Positions 1-12,149 of a stretch of 64,000 nt of DNA are shown here, piece by piece. Within the stretch, counting starts at the first letter, position 1. Each line of letters opens with the position of its first letter. The stretch comes from Pseudocercospora fijiensis CIRAD86 (lineage: Eukaryota > Ascomycota > Dothideomycetes > Mycosphaerellales > Mycosphaerellaceae). The stretch is from positions 7,863,977-7,927,976 of the forward strand of contig NW_006921533.1 in assembly GCF_000340215.1 (NCBI RefSeq), given 5' to 3'. Below the pieces are notes generated by a model. That model saw nothing but the letters and a program-made list of their open reading frames with translations, was not told the origin of the DNA and made no database searches. The translations under genes and the position numbers were made by a program.

Positions 1-50
1 TAAAATAAGGACTATCTAGCTGCTGCCCTTAAAGGGTAGATCGAATACTA

Positions 51-247
51 TATAAGAAGGGTATATTAGCAGGTAGATAGGGTAGTAGTAGGTACAGGTA
101 GTATTCGATAGAGATCTAAGAGGAGAGGGAGGAAGGCAGGCTAGTTAGCCTAACGCCAAGCGCCAAGCCCTGCCTAAGGCATTAAGACCCTAGCTTTACT
201 CGAGCCTAGTTATATGCCAATTACGTATAACCTCTTTAGTCCTAACA
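51..247 (-). repeat. LTR of a minus-strand Gypsy element
   Basis: This is the reverse complement of the 197 bp LTR seen intact at 57346-57542, with its TGTTAGG start read on the minus strand at 247. Positions 1-50 are the leader of the same element, including the 11-base primer-binding sequence at 40-50 (minus strand). The body therefore lies to the left of the window. At 248 the LTR abuts the middle of a plus-strand reverse transcriptase frame, so this element appears to have inserted into copy A. The candidate duplicated target is AGAAC at 248-252; its partner is outside the window. Confidence 0.8.
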
Positions 248-3200
248 AGAACCTAGCTAATAGTCGAATCTAGTATAGTAACAGCCCTACTAGTATACTA
301 ATCCTATTTGTTCTAAAGAAGGATAGTAGCCTACGCCTATATATTAACTATCGTAGACTTAACGCTATTACTATTAAGGACCGCTATCTACTTCCGCTTA
401 TTAACGAGACCCTCGATCGCCTTTCTAGCGCCTACTTTTATACTATATTAGACATTAAGGACGCCTATTACCGCATCTATATTCGTAAGGGCGACGAATA
501 GAAAACGGCCTTCTATACTCGCTATAGCTATTTTAAGTACTTAGTTATACTATTTAGGCTAGCTAATGCCCCTATAACCTTCTAGTCCTACATTAATCGG
601 GCCTTGTTAGGCCTATTAGACTATCTCTGTATAGTTTACCTAGATAACATCCTAGTTTATACCTATTTACCTAATATTATAGAATACTAGGCCGTAGTAC
701 GCAAGGTTCTCGACCGCCTACGAGCCTATAGACTATATTATAAGCCTTCTAAATACACCTTTGCTACTAAGGAGGTAGCCTTCCTTAGCTTCCTCGTATT
801 AACTAAGGGTATTAAGGCTAATCCTAATCGGATTAGAACTATTACTAAATAGCTAACGCCTACTAGTATTAAGGAGCTTTAGTCGTTCCTCGGCTTCGCT
901 AATTTCTATCGTCGCTTTATTAAGAGCTATTTACGGTATATAATGCCCCTAACTAAGCTTACTAAAAATAAGGCTAACCTATCTAGAGAATTTAAATAGA
1001 CTAACAAGGCATAAGCCGCTTTTAATAGTTTAAAGCAACGCTTTACTAAAGTCCCCTTATTATACTACTTTGTACTAAGCAAACTAATCCGCCTTAAGAC
1101 TAACGCTTTACAGTTTGCTATTTTAGCTATTATATTTTAATAATCGGATAAGGACTATTATTAGCACCCGGTCGCCTTCTTCTCGAGGAAGATAATTAAC
1201 GCTAAGCGTCGCTACGAGACCTACGAGCAAGAGTTGCTAGCTATTATCGAGGCCTTTAAGCATTAGAGACACTACCTCGATAGGGCTTAATATATAATAT
1301 AGGTCTATACGGACTATAACAACCTCCGTAGCATTACTAAGGTTACTAGGGTTATAGGTCGATAGGCTAGATAGGCCGTCTACCTCGCTAGGTTTGATTT
1401 TAATATATTATATCGGCTAGGCGTAAGCAACCCTACTAATAGCCTATCGAGGCGACCTAATTACGATAGCGAGACCTAATATATCAATTCTTTGTTTCTA
1501 ACCCTGTAGTATAAGATTGCTATAGCCTATATTGTTAATAAGCAAGCGTAGAATAAGCGGCTTACCGGACTCCGCGACGGCTTAAAGTATATTAATGCTC
1601 TTACTATATTAATAGTACGTATTAAGGATATAGATAAGAGAAGTTATAATAACTCCCTAGTCGATATCGCTATATATAGTAATAGCGATTAAAGCACTGC
1701 TATAGTTAATCCGGCTACTAGTGCTATTAGATATATATAATACGTATCTTATTTAATAGCGAGGGTGCTATTAAATAACCTTATAAATAGGGATAGTTAA
1801 TCGTTTATAGATAAGCTATTACGTGCTTAGTAGAGGGACGCCTTTGCTACTAAACGTATCGATAAGCTTATAAGTAGGCGAACGACTCGATCTAGTAAGA
1901 GTAACTAGTCGATCGATAATAAGGGTTACTTAAAGTTTAAGGGTAAATACTATGTTCCCGCTAAACATTCGATCCGATAAGAGCTTCTTAAGCGACACTA
2001 TAATAGCGAGCTTGCCGGTTACTATAGTATAGAGAGGTCGTACGAGCTACTATCGCATATATACTACTAGCTAAATAGTAAGCGGGATATAAAGGACTAC
2101 GTAAACACGTATACAATATATTAACGTATTAAGGCACTAAAGCATTAGCCTTTTAGCGAGTTGTCCTTATTACTAATCCCTTACAAGCTATTTATAGAGC
2201 TTATAATAGACTTTATTATAGGTCTTCCCCCTACTAAGCGAAAAGGAAGCAAAGACATCTTCGACGCTATCCTAGTCGTCGTAGACTAGTTTACTAAGGG
2301 CGCTCGCTATATCCCCGCTTAGAAGGATTAGACGACTATTAACTTAGCTAAGTTACTATAGAATAACATCTTCTATAGCTATTAGAGGACCCCTAAGGGG
2401 ATAGTCTCCGACCGAGGGTCGACGTTTATATCTTACTATTAGAGTAAGATATGCCTATAGCTAAGACTTAAGTATCGGCTGTTTATAGCCTTCTATCTAT
2501 AAATAGATAGCTAGACCGAGAGGCAGAATGCTACGCTATAGCAGTACCTGCGTAGCTATATTAATAAGAACCCTAACGACTAGGTTAACCTTCTATAACT
2601 AGCCGAATTCGTATATAACAATAGTGTTTGCTTATCGACTAAGGTTTTGCTATATGTAGCTATAATAGGCTAGAACCCTGCTTTGCTATAGGAACTATTT
2701 GCCTCGCTCGAGGCCGAGTATAGGGAAAGGGAAGCGTATTAGGTGTTAACCCCTAAGATACTAGCGGCTATTAAGAAGGTTTAAAAGATACGAGAAATTT
2801 ACGCTAAGATAGCTAATAAACTAGCAAAGGCCTAGGCCTATTAAAAGGCCTATTATAATAAACACTATACGCTAATAACCTTTAAGCAAGGCGATATAGT
2901 TATGCTTAGTACGAAGAACCTTCGTATCCGTAAACACCTGTCCCCTAATAGCAAAACAAGGCCTAAGCTCGTACTAAGATACATTAGCCTATTCCGTATT
3001 CGAGAAGTTAAGGGCTCTTCCGCACAAGCCTATTAGTTATAGCTTCTGCTATACTACACTATCTGTGACACTTTCTATATCTCCTTCCTTAAACTATATT
3101 ACTACCGTAGAGACCCTAATAAAGAAGCCCCTACTAAACATAAAGAGGTACTAGCAGACGGTAAAGAGCTATAGTCTATAGAACGTATTCTAAAGCATTA

Positions 3201-3360
3201 GACTAGGCAAGGTAAGGAGGAGTACCTATTAATATAGCAAGGCTACTTACCTAAATAGGACTCGTAGGAAGCTAAAGGCTCCTTTAAGGATATAGCTAAG
3301 TTGTTAGACGAGTATTAGACTAGTGTAAAGAACAAGAAGAAGGCTACTAAGAGCCTATAA
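248..3360 (+). pseudogene. Gypsy chromovirus pol, copy A, 5'-truncated and RIP-inactivated
   Basis: The frame starts inside the reverse transcriptase and runs through RNase H (around 1150-1300), integrase (around 1970-2650) and a C-terminal chromodomain (around 3175-3320) to a TAA at 3358-3360. The order RT, RNase H, IN, chromodomain identifies a Ty3/Gypsy chromovirus. Many TAG codons replace Gln or Trp. The YxDD box at 637-648 reads YLDN, a change of the last catalytic Asp that fits TpG to TpA mutation. The missing 5' part is presumably on the far side of the minus-strand insertion at 247/248. The copy cannot encode an active polyprotein. Confidence 0.85.
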
Positions 3361-4505
3361 CGTCGCCTAGGGACAATACTACCCCCGGGGTACTATTAGC
3401 TAACTAATTAGAGGTAAGGGAATTGTTAGTAATAGACAATAAGACTATACTACTATAGCGAATATATACCGAGTGTCGACGAGTGTGCTATAACTATTAA
3501 CTAACCGCCTGCTCTTTTAAGGAATCTACCTCTTTACTAGCGTACCCTATAAGACCCTTCTCTTAGCGCCCCCTTTTATTCCTTTATTCTATCGAGGCCC
3601 TAAGGCCTAGGTAGTCGGCAGGGATACGCGCGCGCGTGCGAATAACGGTAATAAAGGTAATAGTATCGCGTTACGAGCTAGTAGTATACCGGCGGCCGGC
3701 GCGGCTATATTAGTAATAGTATTATAGAGTATATTGCTAGTTAAAGCGTTGCTAGTTAGAAAAGGAAATAAAGGACAAGGTAAAGTTAGCGCTAAGACAG
3801 CTAGCGCCGCTATTACTAACATTACCTACTCGCCGCTATTATTAATATTACTTGCTATTATTACTACGCCGTAGACACAACCTTACCTATACTACGAGCC
3901 TAAAGTACTATACTAACTAAGTTAAAAGATTAAACCTGCTAAGGGTTTAATTAAAACTTTAAGCCGCTTAAAAGATTAAGCGACTAATAGACTAACTAAG
4001 GGCAAAACTATAGAGCTAAGCTAGCCGGGGTCGATCTTGCGGATAATAGGTTACTTCTCGATCTTTCCGACCCTTTAAGCGAAGCGAACCTTAACTATTG
4101 CACTTATAATAGCCTTTACCTATAGAAACTAGACGAACTATATTTTTAAAAAAATAAGATAAGATTAACAATTAAAGGCTACTAAACCTAACTAATTAGG
4201 GCTAGCGAAACTACGACAGTAAATAATAGCTCTCGTAATAATAAGAACAATCCCTTAGAGAGGACATTTCTAGGTCTTTTAGAGTAGACGCAAAGAACTC
4301 GGATAACCTTACTTAGAACGGGGGAGTGCTGCAATACCCCGTATACCTACCTATTATAGTAGAGAAGGTGCGCTCGTATTGTAATTAGTTACTAGCCTTT
4401 AATTCGTATAGCTATATAACCCCTTATTGTTACTATAGTAGCAGTAATAGCGTAGTTAGAAGTTAGACATTGCCGGAGGTAAGGTTTGATATAGTTATAT
4501 AATTA
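3361..4505 (+). repeat. 3' noncoding segment S of Gypsy copy A
   Basis: About 1.15 kb without coding potential lies between the pol stop and the next LTR. It starts after the shared string CTAACTAATTAGAGG and recurs after copy C (16030-17245), in split form (17443-17960 plus 24811-25444) and after copy D (63067 onward). Copy B lacks it. Internal landmarks are a GCGCGCGCGTGCG tract near 3630 and AGCTAGCCGGGGTCGATC near 4019. Whether it is the original 3' untranslated region or a separate insertion is unresolved. Confidence 0.7.
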
Positions 4506-4701
4506 TGTTAGGACTAAAGAGGCTATACGTAATTAGTATGTGATTAGGCCGAGTAAAGCTAGGGTCTTAGTGCCTTAGGTAGGGCTTGGCGCTTAGCGTT
4601 AGGCTAACTAGCCTGCCTTCCTCCTTCTCCTCCTAGTTCTCTATCGAATACTACTTATACCTACTACTACCCTATCTACCTGCTAATATACCCTTCTTAT
4701 A
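4506..4701 (+). repeat. LTR shared by Gypsy copies A and B
   Basis: It begins TGTTAGGAC and ends CCCTTCTTATA (TACA in the least mutated copy at 25640). Directly after it, 4702-4712 reads TAGTATTCGAT, the candidate primer-binding site. Its reverse complement ATCGAATACTA occurs inside the LTR at 4643-4653. The LTR serves as 3' LTR of copy A and 5' LTR of copy B. Confidence 0.85.
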
Positions 4702-4739
4702 TAGTATTCGATCTACCCTTTAAGGGCAGTAGCTAGATA

Positions 4740-6330
4740 GTCCTTATTTTAAGCTTTTAGCGCTATAGCTACGAACAAGACTAATCTAACTATATTGCGC
4801 CCGAAGAACGGGACCTATACGTACTATTCTATCGAAACAACCGTACTAATTATTAAGCAAGGCCTTCTATACGGCCTATTATACTAAGTTAAGTATACTA
4901 GGCCGATATCTACTAATTCCGCTATATCCGTATCTTAGGGGCTAATAATATATTATTAGTATCGCCCCTTATAATAGCCGGTTTATTACAAAATAACAAC
5001 CGCGGCGCCGCTAGCAGCGCTAGCAATAATAACACTAGTAGTATAGTGCCTACCGAAGTGCCTACTAAAGTGCCTACTAAAGCACCTACTAAAGTGCCTC
5101 CTACTAAAGAGCCTACTAGAGGGCCTGCTAAAGAAGAACCTATAATTCTAGGTAATAATCTAGAATTGCCTATTAACGACATTCTTAGTAACATTGTTAA
5201 TCGACGATATAGCTAGCTAGCCTTTAGCCCTTAACTAGTAGGGAGACTTTAAGAAGCTACTTAAAACAGGCTTACTGCCCTACGTTAAGAACAATAGCTA
5301 AAGGATAATCTCCTCGAGATTCGCCGCCTATAGGAAGCCCTAATAACTACTGCTAGACTAGAACTAGTAGTAGGACCTTCCGTATAAAAGAAGGATGCTA
5401 AGCTTAAGGACTGTACTGTATTCGATAGCTCTAGTCGAAAGCAGTACAACGACTACATTCGTAACTGTAAGCTTAACTAGCGCAATGCACTAAGAGCGTT
5501 GCTAGATAACTATTTATTAGTCGTCTACGCTATGCAATACATTAATAGAGACCTAAAACGTACCTAGGATAACCATTTTGAATCCCTTAACGATTAGACC
5601 GCTGTTTAGTAGCAGACCTATAAAACCATTATACTAGACACTCTTAGAAACCCTATACTAAGGCAATAACACGCTTAGGACTAGTACCTTCGAGCTAAGC
5701 AAAAGACTAATTAATTAGCTCGCTTATTTAAGGCCTATTTAAAGACCCTCGAGGACGATTTGCTACCTAAGACCGACTCTATCTAGATATCTAAGATACG
5801 ACCTAAATTGCGATAGGAATTGGTCCTTAAATTAGACCGCCGCCGTGTATTCGAATAGGCTAACCTAATACGTATTTAATTTATAGTCGAAGTAGAAACA
5901 GCCGAACGAGCTGTTTAGCTCTAATAACGACTAGAATCGAGGATCCGACTAGCTAGTACTAACCGCGGCAACCGTAGTGCCTATAGAGGAAACTAAGGTT
6001 CCTACTAAAACAATAGTGCTAACAATAGGAATAGTAACAACGACCGTAGAAGAGGCCGTAGCCGGCGGCTATATAGAGGAGGCCGCGATAGGGGCCGTAG
6101 AAGGGGCTCGTATCCCTATAATGCTAACCGCTCGACTAACAATAATAGTAATAGCTATAGCAACCCTCTAACCGGACTAAAGTGCTTCAATTGCGATAGT
6201 ACTAGCTATCTACTCGGCTAATACGACAAACCTAAGGACTAGGCCCGAATCGACCGTACTACCGCTAAGTACCGAAAGCACCTTTTAGTAGCTAACGCTA
6301 CCCCTATAGGCTAACCTTCGAAAAAAGAAT
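4740..6330 (+). pseudogene. Gypsy Gag, copy B (nucleocapsid with zinc knuckle)
   Basis: The decayed plus-strand frame contains, in order, an Asn/Ser-rich stretch, a repeated KVPT/KAPT run (5047-5115), a helical central region with many TAG stops, an Arg/Gly/Asn-rich region (around 5960-6175) and a CCHC zinc knuckle near 6180-6225. In the knuckle the first two Cys are kept as CFNC, while the His and last Cys positions read Tyr, as C-to-T mutation would produce. It would have been the capsid/nucleocapsid protein. The exact start codon is not determined; the end is set where the protease region begins. Confidence 0.7.
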
Positions 6331-6339
6331 AAGCGCCGC

Positions 6340-9300
6340 ACTAACTATTAGCCTTGTGCGGCGTAAGACTATCGACATTGTACTAGCTATTATACGCACC
6401 TATCTCGTAGGGGATATATATAGCAACTATTATAAAACTAAGGTTACTCTAGACCTAGGAAATTTAGTTAGCGCCCTTATTAACTATCGCCTAGCTAAGC
6501 AATTAGACCTTCGACAATTGCCTAGGACTAACCTACTAACCCTTGCTTAGTTTAATAACGCTCGGCACTTAACCTATAGAGCTTACTATATCTATATAGC
6601 TCTAAGAGACGACCTCGGTAATAAGCGCCTACTAAACTTTACTGCCTACGTAGTAGACATAGACAGCCTCCTATCCGATATTGTTATTAGCAACCCTGTT
6701 CTTAAGTACTACGCTATAGCTATAGACCTAGGCCTCTAGAAGTAGCGATTCGGAATCGCTAGGAAAGAGGATATTAAACACATTAATATTAGCGAGTGCC
6801 CTAACGATATTAGGGTTCTATTTATTAGCAACCTAACACCTGCCTTAGCTAATCCGACTACCGACCTGCTCGGTAGTAATAACGATAAACCTGTGTCCCC
6901 TAATAGTATAGACCCTAATTAGCTCGAGCGTATACTAGAGCCTATTCGAGAGACCTATATTAATGTGTTTAAATACTACCTAGTATCGACGTTGCTTATG
7001 TTTAAAGAGACGGATTATAAGATTAATATTATAGAGGGCAAAGAGGTCCCTTTTAGTCCCCTCTATAACCTTAGTAAACGAGAGCTTACTATATTACGTA
7101 AGTATCTAGAGGAAAACCTAGCTAATAGTCGAATTCGATATAGCAACAGCCCTACTAGTACGCCTATCCTGTTTGTTCTAAAGAAGGATAGTAGCCTACG
7201 CCTATATGTCGATTATCGTAGGCTTAATGCTATTACTATTAAAGACCGCTGCCTACTTCCGCTTATTAATAAGACCCTCGATCGCCTTTCTAGTGCCTAC
7301 TACTACACTATATTAGACATTAAAGACGCCTATTACCGCATCTGTATTCGCAAGGGCGATGAATAGAAGATAGCCTTTCGCACTCGTTATAGCTATTTCG
7401 AGTATTTAGTTATACTATTTAGGCTAGCTAACGCCCCTATAACATTCTAGTCCTATATTAATCGGGCCCTATTAGGCCTATTAGACTACCTCTATATAGT
7501 TTACCTAGACGATATCCTAGTTTATACCTATTCGCCTAATATCGCAGAGCACTAGGCTGTAGTACGTAAGGTACTCGACCGCCTACGGGCCTATAGCCTA
7601 TATTGCAAGCCTTCTAAATGCACCTTTGCTACTAAAGAGGTGTCCTTCCTTAGCTTCCTCGTATTAACCGAGGGTGTTAAGGCTAATCCTAATCGAATTA
7701 AGACTATTACTAAATAGCTAATACCTACTAGTATTAAAGAGCTTTAATTATTCCTAGGTTTTGCTAACTTCTACCGTCGATTTATCGAAGGTTACTCGTA
7801 GTACGTAATGCTACTAACTAAGCTTACTAAAACTAAGGCTAATCTATCTAGAGAGTTTAAATAGACTAATAGAGCACAAGCCGCTTTTAACGGCTTAAAG
7901 AAGCGCTTTACTAAAGTCCCCTTATTATACTACTTCGTACTAAGCAAACCAATCCGCATTAAGACTAACGCTTTACAGTTCGCTATATCGGCTATTATAT
8001 TATAGCAATTAGATAATAACTATTACTAGCACCCGATTGCCTTCTTCTCGAGGAAGATAATCGATACTAAGCGTCGCTACGAAATCTACGAACAAGAGCT
8101 CTTAGCAATCGTAGAAGCCTTTAAGTACTAGCGCTACTATCTCGATAGTGTATAGCACACTATTTAGGTCTATATAGACTATAATAACCTCCGTAGAATT
8201 ACGAAGGTTACTAGGGTTATAGGTCGATAGGCTAGGTAGGCCGTCTACCTCGCTAGGTTTGATTTTAATATATTATATCAGCTAGGCGTAAGCAACCCTA
8301 CTAATAGCCTATCGAGGCGACCTAATTACGATAGCGGGACTTAGCAATCTATTAATTTATTGTTTCTAACCCTATCGTATAAGATTGCTATAGCCCGTAT
8401 TATTAATAAGCAAGCGTAGGATAAGCGGCTTACTAGACTCCGCGACGGCTTAAAGCATGTTAATGCTCTTACTATATTAATAGTGCGTATTAAGGCAAGG
8501 GCTAAGGATACAGATAGGAGAAGATATAATAACTCCCTAGTCGATATCGCTATATATAGTAATAGCGATTAAAGCACTAATACAGTTAATCCGGCTACTA
8601 GTACTACTAGATACATATAGTGCGTACTACGCAAGACAGCGAGGGTACTATTAAGCGAACTTGTAGACGGGGATAGCCGAGCGTTTATAGATAAGCTGTT
8701 ACGTGCTTAGCAAAGGGACGCCTTTACTACGGCTCGTATAGATTAGCTTAGAAGTGGCCGTAAGACTAGATCTAGCAAGAATTGGTCGATTAATGCTAAT
8801 AGCTATTTGCGCTATAAGGGTAGGCTCTATATCCCTACCGAGCATTCGATCCGATAAGAGCTTCTTAAGCGATACTATAATAGTAAGCTTGCCGGTTACT
8901 ATAGTATAGAGAGGTCGCACGAGCTACTATCGCGTATATACTACTAGCTAAATAGTAAGCGGGATATAAAGGAATATATCGATACGTGTGCCGTATACTA
9001 GCGTATTAAGGCACCGAAGCATTAGCCTTTTAGCGAGTTGTCCTTATTACTAGTCCCTAACAAGCTATTCGTAGAGCTTATAATAGATTTTATTATAGGT
9101 CTTCCCCCTACTAAACGAAGAGGAAGCAGAGACGTCTTTAATGCTATACTAGTCGTTATAGACCGATTTACTAAGGGTGCTCGCTACATTCCTGCTCGGA
9201 AGGACTAGACGGCTATTAATATAGCTAAAGTACTATAGAACAACATCTTCTATAGCTATTAGAGGACCCCTAAGGGGATAGTCTCCGACCGGGGCTCGAC

Positions 9301-10219
9301 ATTTATATCGCACTATTAGAGCGAAATATACCTATAGCTAAGACTAAAGCATCGGCTATTAACAGCCTTCTACCTACAGACTAACGGTCAAATAGAGAGA
9401 CAGAATGCTACGCTATAGTAATACTTACGAAGCTATATTAATAAGGACCCTAATAGATAGGTCGACCTCCTATAACTAGCCGAGTTTGTATACAACAATA
9501 GCGTGCATTTATTAACTAAGGTTTCGCTATATATAGCTATAATAGGTTAAAACGCCGCGTTGCTACAAGATCTATTTACCTCGCTCGAGGCCGAGCGTAG
9601 GAAAAGGGAAGCGCGTTAAGTACTAGAGACACTAGCGGTAATAGAACGTGTCTAGAAGATACGGGAGATCTATACTAAGATAGTTAAGAAGCTAACAAAG
9701 GCTTAAGAGTACTAAAAGACCTACTACGATAAGCGCTATATACTAATAACCTTTAAATAAGGCGACATAGTTATACTAAGCACTAAGAACCTCCGTATCC
9801 GCAAACACCTATCCCCTAATAGCAAAACAAGGCCTAAGCTCGCACTAAGATACATTAGCCTATTCCGTATCTAAGAACCGAAGGGCAATAGCTAGGCCTA
9901 CTAGTTATAGCTTCCACCTTATTATACTATCTATAACACCTTCTATATCTCCCTCCTTAAACTATACTACTAGCGCGAAGGCGATAAAGCGCCTACTAAG
10001 TTAGAAGAAGTCTTAGCTAATAGCGAAGAGCTATAGTCTATAGAACGTATCCTATAGTACCGGACTAGGAAAGGCAAGAAGGAGTACCTATTAAGATAGC
10101 AAGGCTATTTACCTAAATAGGACTCGTAGGAAGCTAAAGGTTCCTTTAAAGATATAACTAAATTGTTAGACGAATATTAGACTAGCGTAAAGAACAAGAA
10201 GAAGGCTAAGAACTTATAA
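6340..10219 (+). pseudogene. Gypsy Pol, copy B (PR-RT-RNase H-IN-chromodomain)
   Basis: A retropepsin-like region lies near 6440-6550. Reverse transcriptase spans about 7020-7560, with the catalytic box YLDD intact near 7500. RNase H lies near 7970-8170 and integrase around 8850-9450, with the core Asp in IIDFI and VSDRG and the Glu before RQNA visible. A chromodomain (ERIL, YLL, QGYLPK, DS, EAKGS with TAG at Trp positions) lies near 10040-10180. The frame ends with TAA at 10217-10219. Numerous TAG codons mark RIP; the longest surviving open piece is 6965-7366, inside RT. Confidence 0.85.
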
Positions 10220-10290
10220 TACCGCCAATGTTACTAAAAGAGACCTAGGAACAATGCTACCCCTAGGGTACTATTAGCTAACTAATCAGA

Positions 10291-10487
10291 TATTAGGGCC
10301 AAAGAGGCTATACGTAATTGGCATGTAATTAGGCCGAGTAAAGCTAGGGTCTTAGTGCCTTAGGCAGGGCTTAGCGCTTAGCAATAGGCTAACTTGCCCG
10401 CCTTCCTCCCTCTCCTCCTAGCTCCTTATCGAATACTACTCGTACCTACTACTACCCTATCTACCTGCTAATATAACCCTTCTTATA
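10291..10487 (+). repeat. LTR shared by Gypsy copies B and C
   Basis: This 197 bp LTR starts TATTAGGGCC (TG mutated to TA) and ends CTTCTTATA. The primer-binding sequence TAGTATTCGAT follows at 10488-10498, and the complementary ATCGAATACTA is inside the LTR at 10428-10438. Confidence 0.85.
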
Positions 10488-10539
10488 TAGTATTCGATCT
10501 ACCCTTTAAGGGTAGCAGCTAGATAGTCCTTATTTTAAG

Positions 10540-12140
10540 CTTTTAGCGGTATAGCTACGAATAAGACTAATCTAACTATATTACGCCCGAAGAACGGGAC
10601 CTATACGTACTATTCTACTAAAACAACCGTACTAATCATTAAGCAAGGCCTTCTATACGGCCTATTATACTAAGTTAAGTATATTAGGCCGATACTCGCT
10701 AATTCCGCTATATCCGCACTATAAGGGGCTATAATACATTATTAGTGCTACCCCTTATTACAATAGCCGGTTCGTTACGAAACAATAACCGTACTGCCGC
10801 TAGCAGCGCTAGCAACGACAACGCTAGTAGCATAGTACCTACTAAAGTGCCTACTAAAGTACCTACTAAAGTGCCCCCTACTAAAGAGCCTACTACTAGA
10901 GAGCCTACTACTAGGCCTATTAAAGAAGAACCTATAATTCTAGGTAATGATCCAGAATTGCCTATTAACGACATTCTTAATAATATTGTCAATCGACGAT
11001 ATAGCTAGCCCGCCTTTAGCCCTTAACTAGTAGGGAGATTTTAAGAAGCTACTTAAAACAGGCTTACTACCCTACGCTAAGAACAATAGCTAAAGGATAA
11101 TCTCCTCGAGATTCGCCGCCTATAGGAAGCCCTAACAACTACTACTAGACTAGAACTAGTAGCAGGACCTTCCGTATAAAAGAAGGATGCTAAGCTTAAG
11201 GACTATACTATATTCGATAGCTCTAGTCGAAAGTAGTACAACGACTACATTCGTAACTATAAGCTTAACTAGCGCAATGCACTAAGAGCGTTGCTAGATA
11301 ACTATTCATTAGTCGTCTACGCTATATAACACATTAATAGAGACCTAAAACGTACCTAGGATAACTATTTTAAATCCCTTAACGATTAGACCGCTATTTA
11401 GTAGCAGACCTATAAAACCATTATACTAGACACCCTTAGAAACCCTATACTAAGGCAATAACACGCTTAGGACTAGTACCTTCAAGCTAAGCAAAAGACT
11501 AATTAATTAGCTCGCTTATTTAAGGCCTATTTAAAGACCCTCGAGGACGATTTGCTACCTAAGACCGACTCTATCTAGATATCTAAGATACGACCTAAAT
11601 TGCGATAGGAATTGGTCCTTAAATTGGACCGCCGCCGTGTATTCGAACAGGCTAACCTAACACGCATTTAATTTATAGTCGAAGTAGAAACAGCCGAACG
11701 AGCTATTTAGCTCTAATAACGACTAGAATCGAGGATCCGACTAACTAGTACTAACCGTAGCAACCGTAGTAGCCGCGGAGGAAACCAAGGTTCCTACTAG
11801 AACAATAATGCTAACAATAGGAATAGTAATAACGACCGTAGAAGAAGCCGTAGCCGGCGGCTATATAGAGGAGGCCGTAATAGGGGCCGTAGAAGAGGCT
11901 CGTATCCCTATAGTACTAATCGCTTAACTAACAATAGTAGCAATAGCGGCTATAGCAACCCCCTAACTAGATTGAAGTGCTTTAATTGTAATAGCACTAG
12001 CTATCTGCTAGGCTAATGCGACAAACCTAAGGACTAGACCCGAATTAACCGTGCTGCCGCTAAGCACCGGAAGCACCTTTTAGCAGCTAACGCTACCCCT
12101 GTAGGCTAACCTTCGAAAAAAGAGTAAGCGCCGCACTAAC
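10540..12140 (+). pseudogene. Gypsy Gag, copy C
   Basis: The layout matches copy B. An open N-terminal piece at 10745-11008 holds the KVPT repeats and the ILGNDPELPIND motif. The helical core follows, then an Arg/Gly/Asn-rich tract (around 11750-11960) and a decayed zinc knuckle near 11975-12020. TAG codons interrupt the middle third. The start codon is not established; 10745 is only the first ATG of the longest surviving piece. Confidence 0.7.
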
Positions 12141-12149
12141 TGTTAGCCT

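Larger units (their letters stand above)
4506..10487 (+). mobile_element. Ty3/Gypsy chromovirus copy B, LTR to LTR, RIP-inactivated
   Basis: The element has a 5' LTR (4506-4701), leader with primer-binding site, gag, pol and a 3' LTR (10291-10487), about 5.98 kb in all. It is the most compact copy: the pol stop is only about 70 bp from the 3' LTR, because segment S is absent. Copies B and C share the middle LTR, so the two are tandem with no host DNA between them. That arrangement can arise by unequal LTR recombination or by insertion into an LTR. Confidence 0.85.

Noticed and set aside
10729..10992. Minus-strand Leu/Val/Gly-rich frames opposite gag (also 4922-5194 and 57763-58041)
   Set aside because: They are the antisense of the KVPT-repeat region of gag; repetition alone keeps them open.
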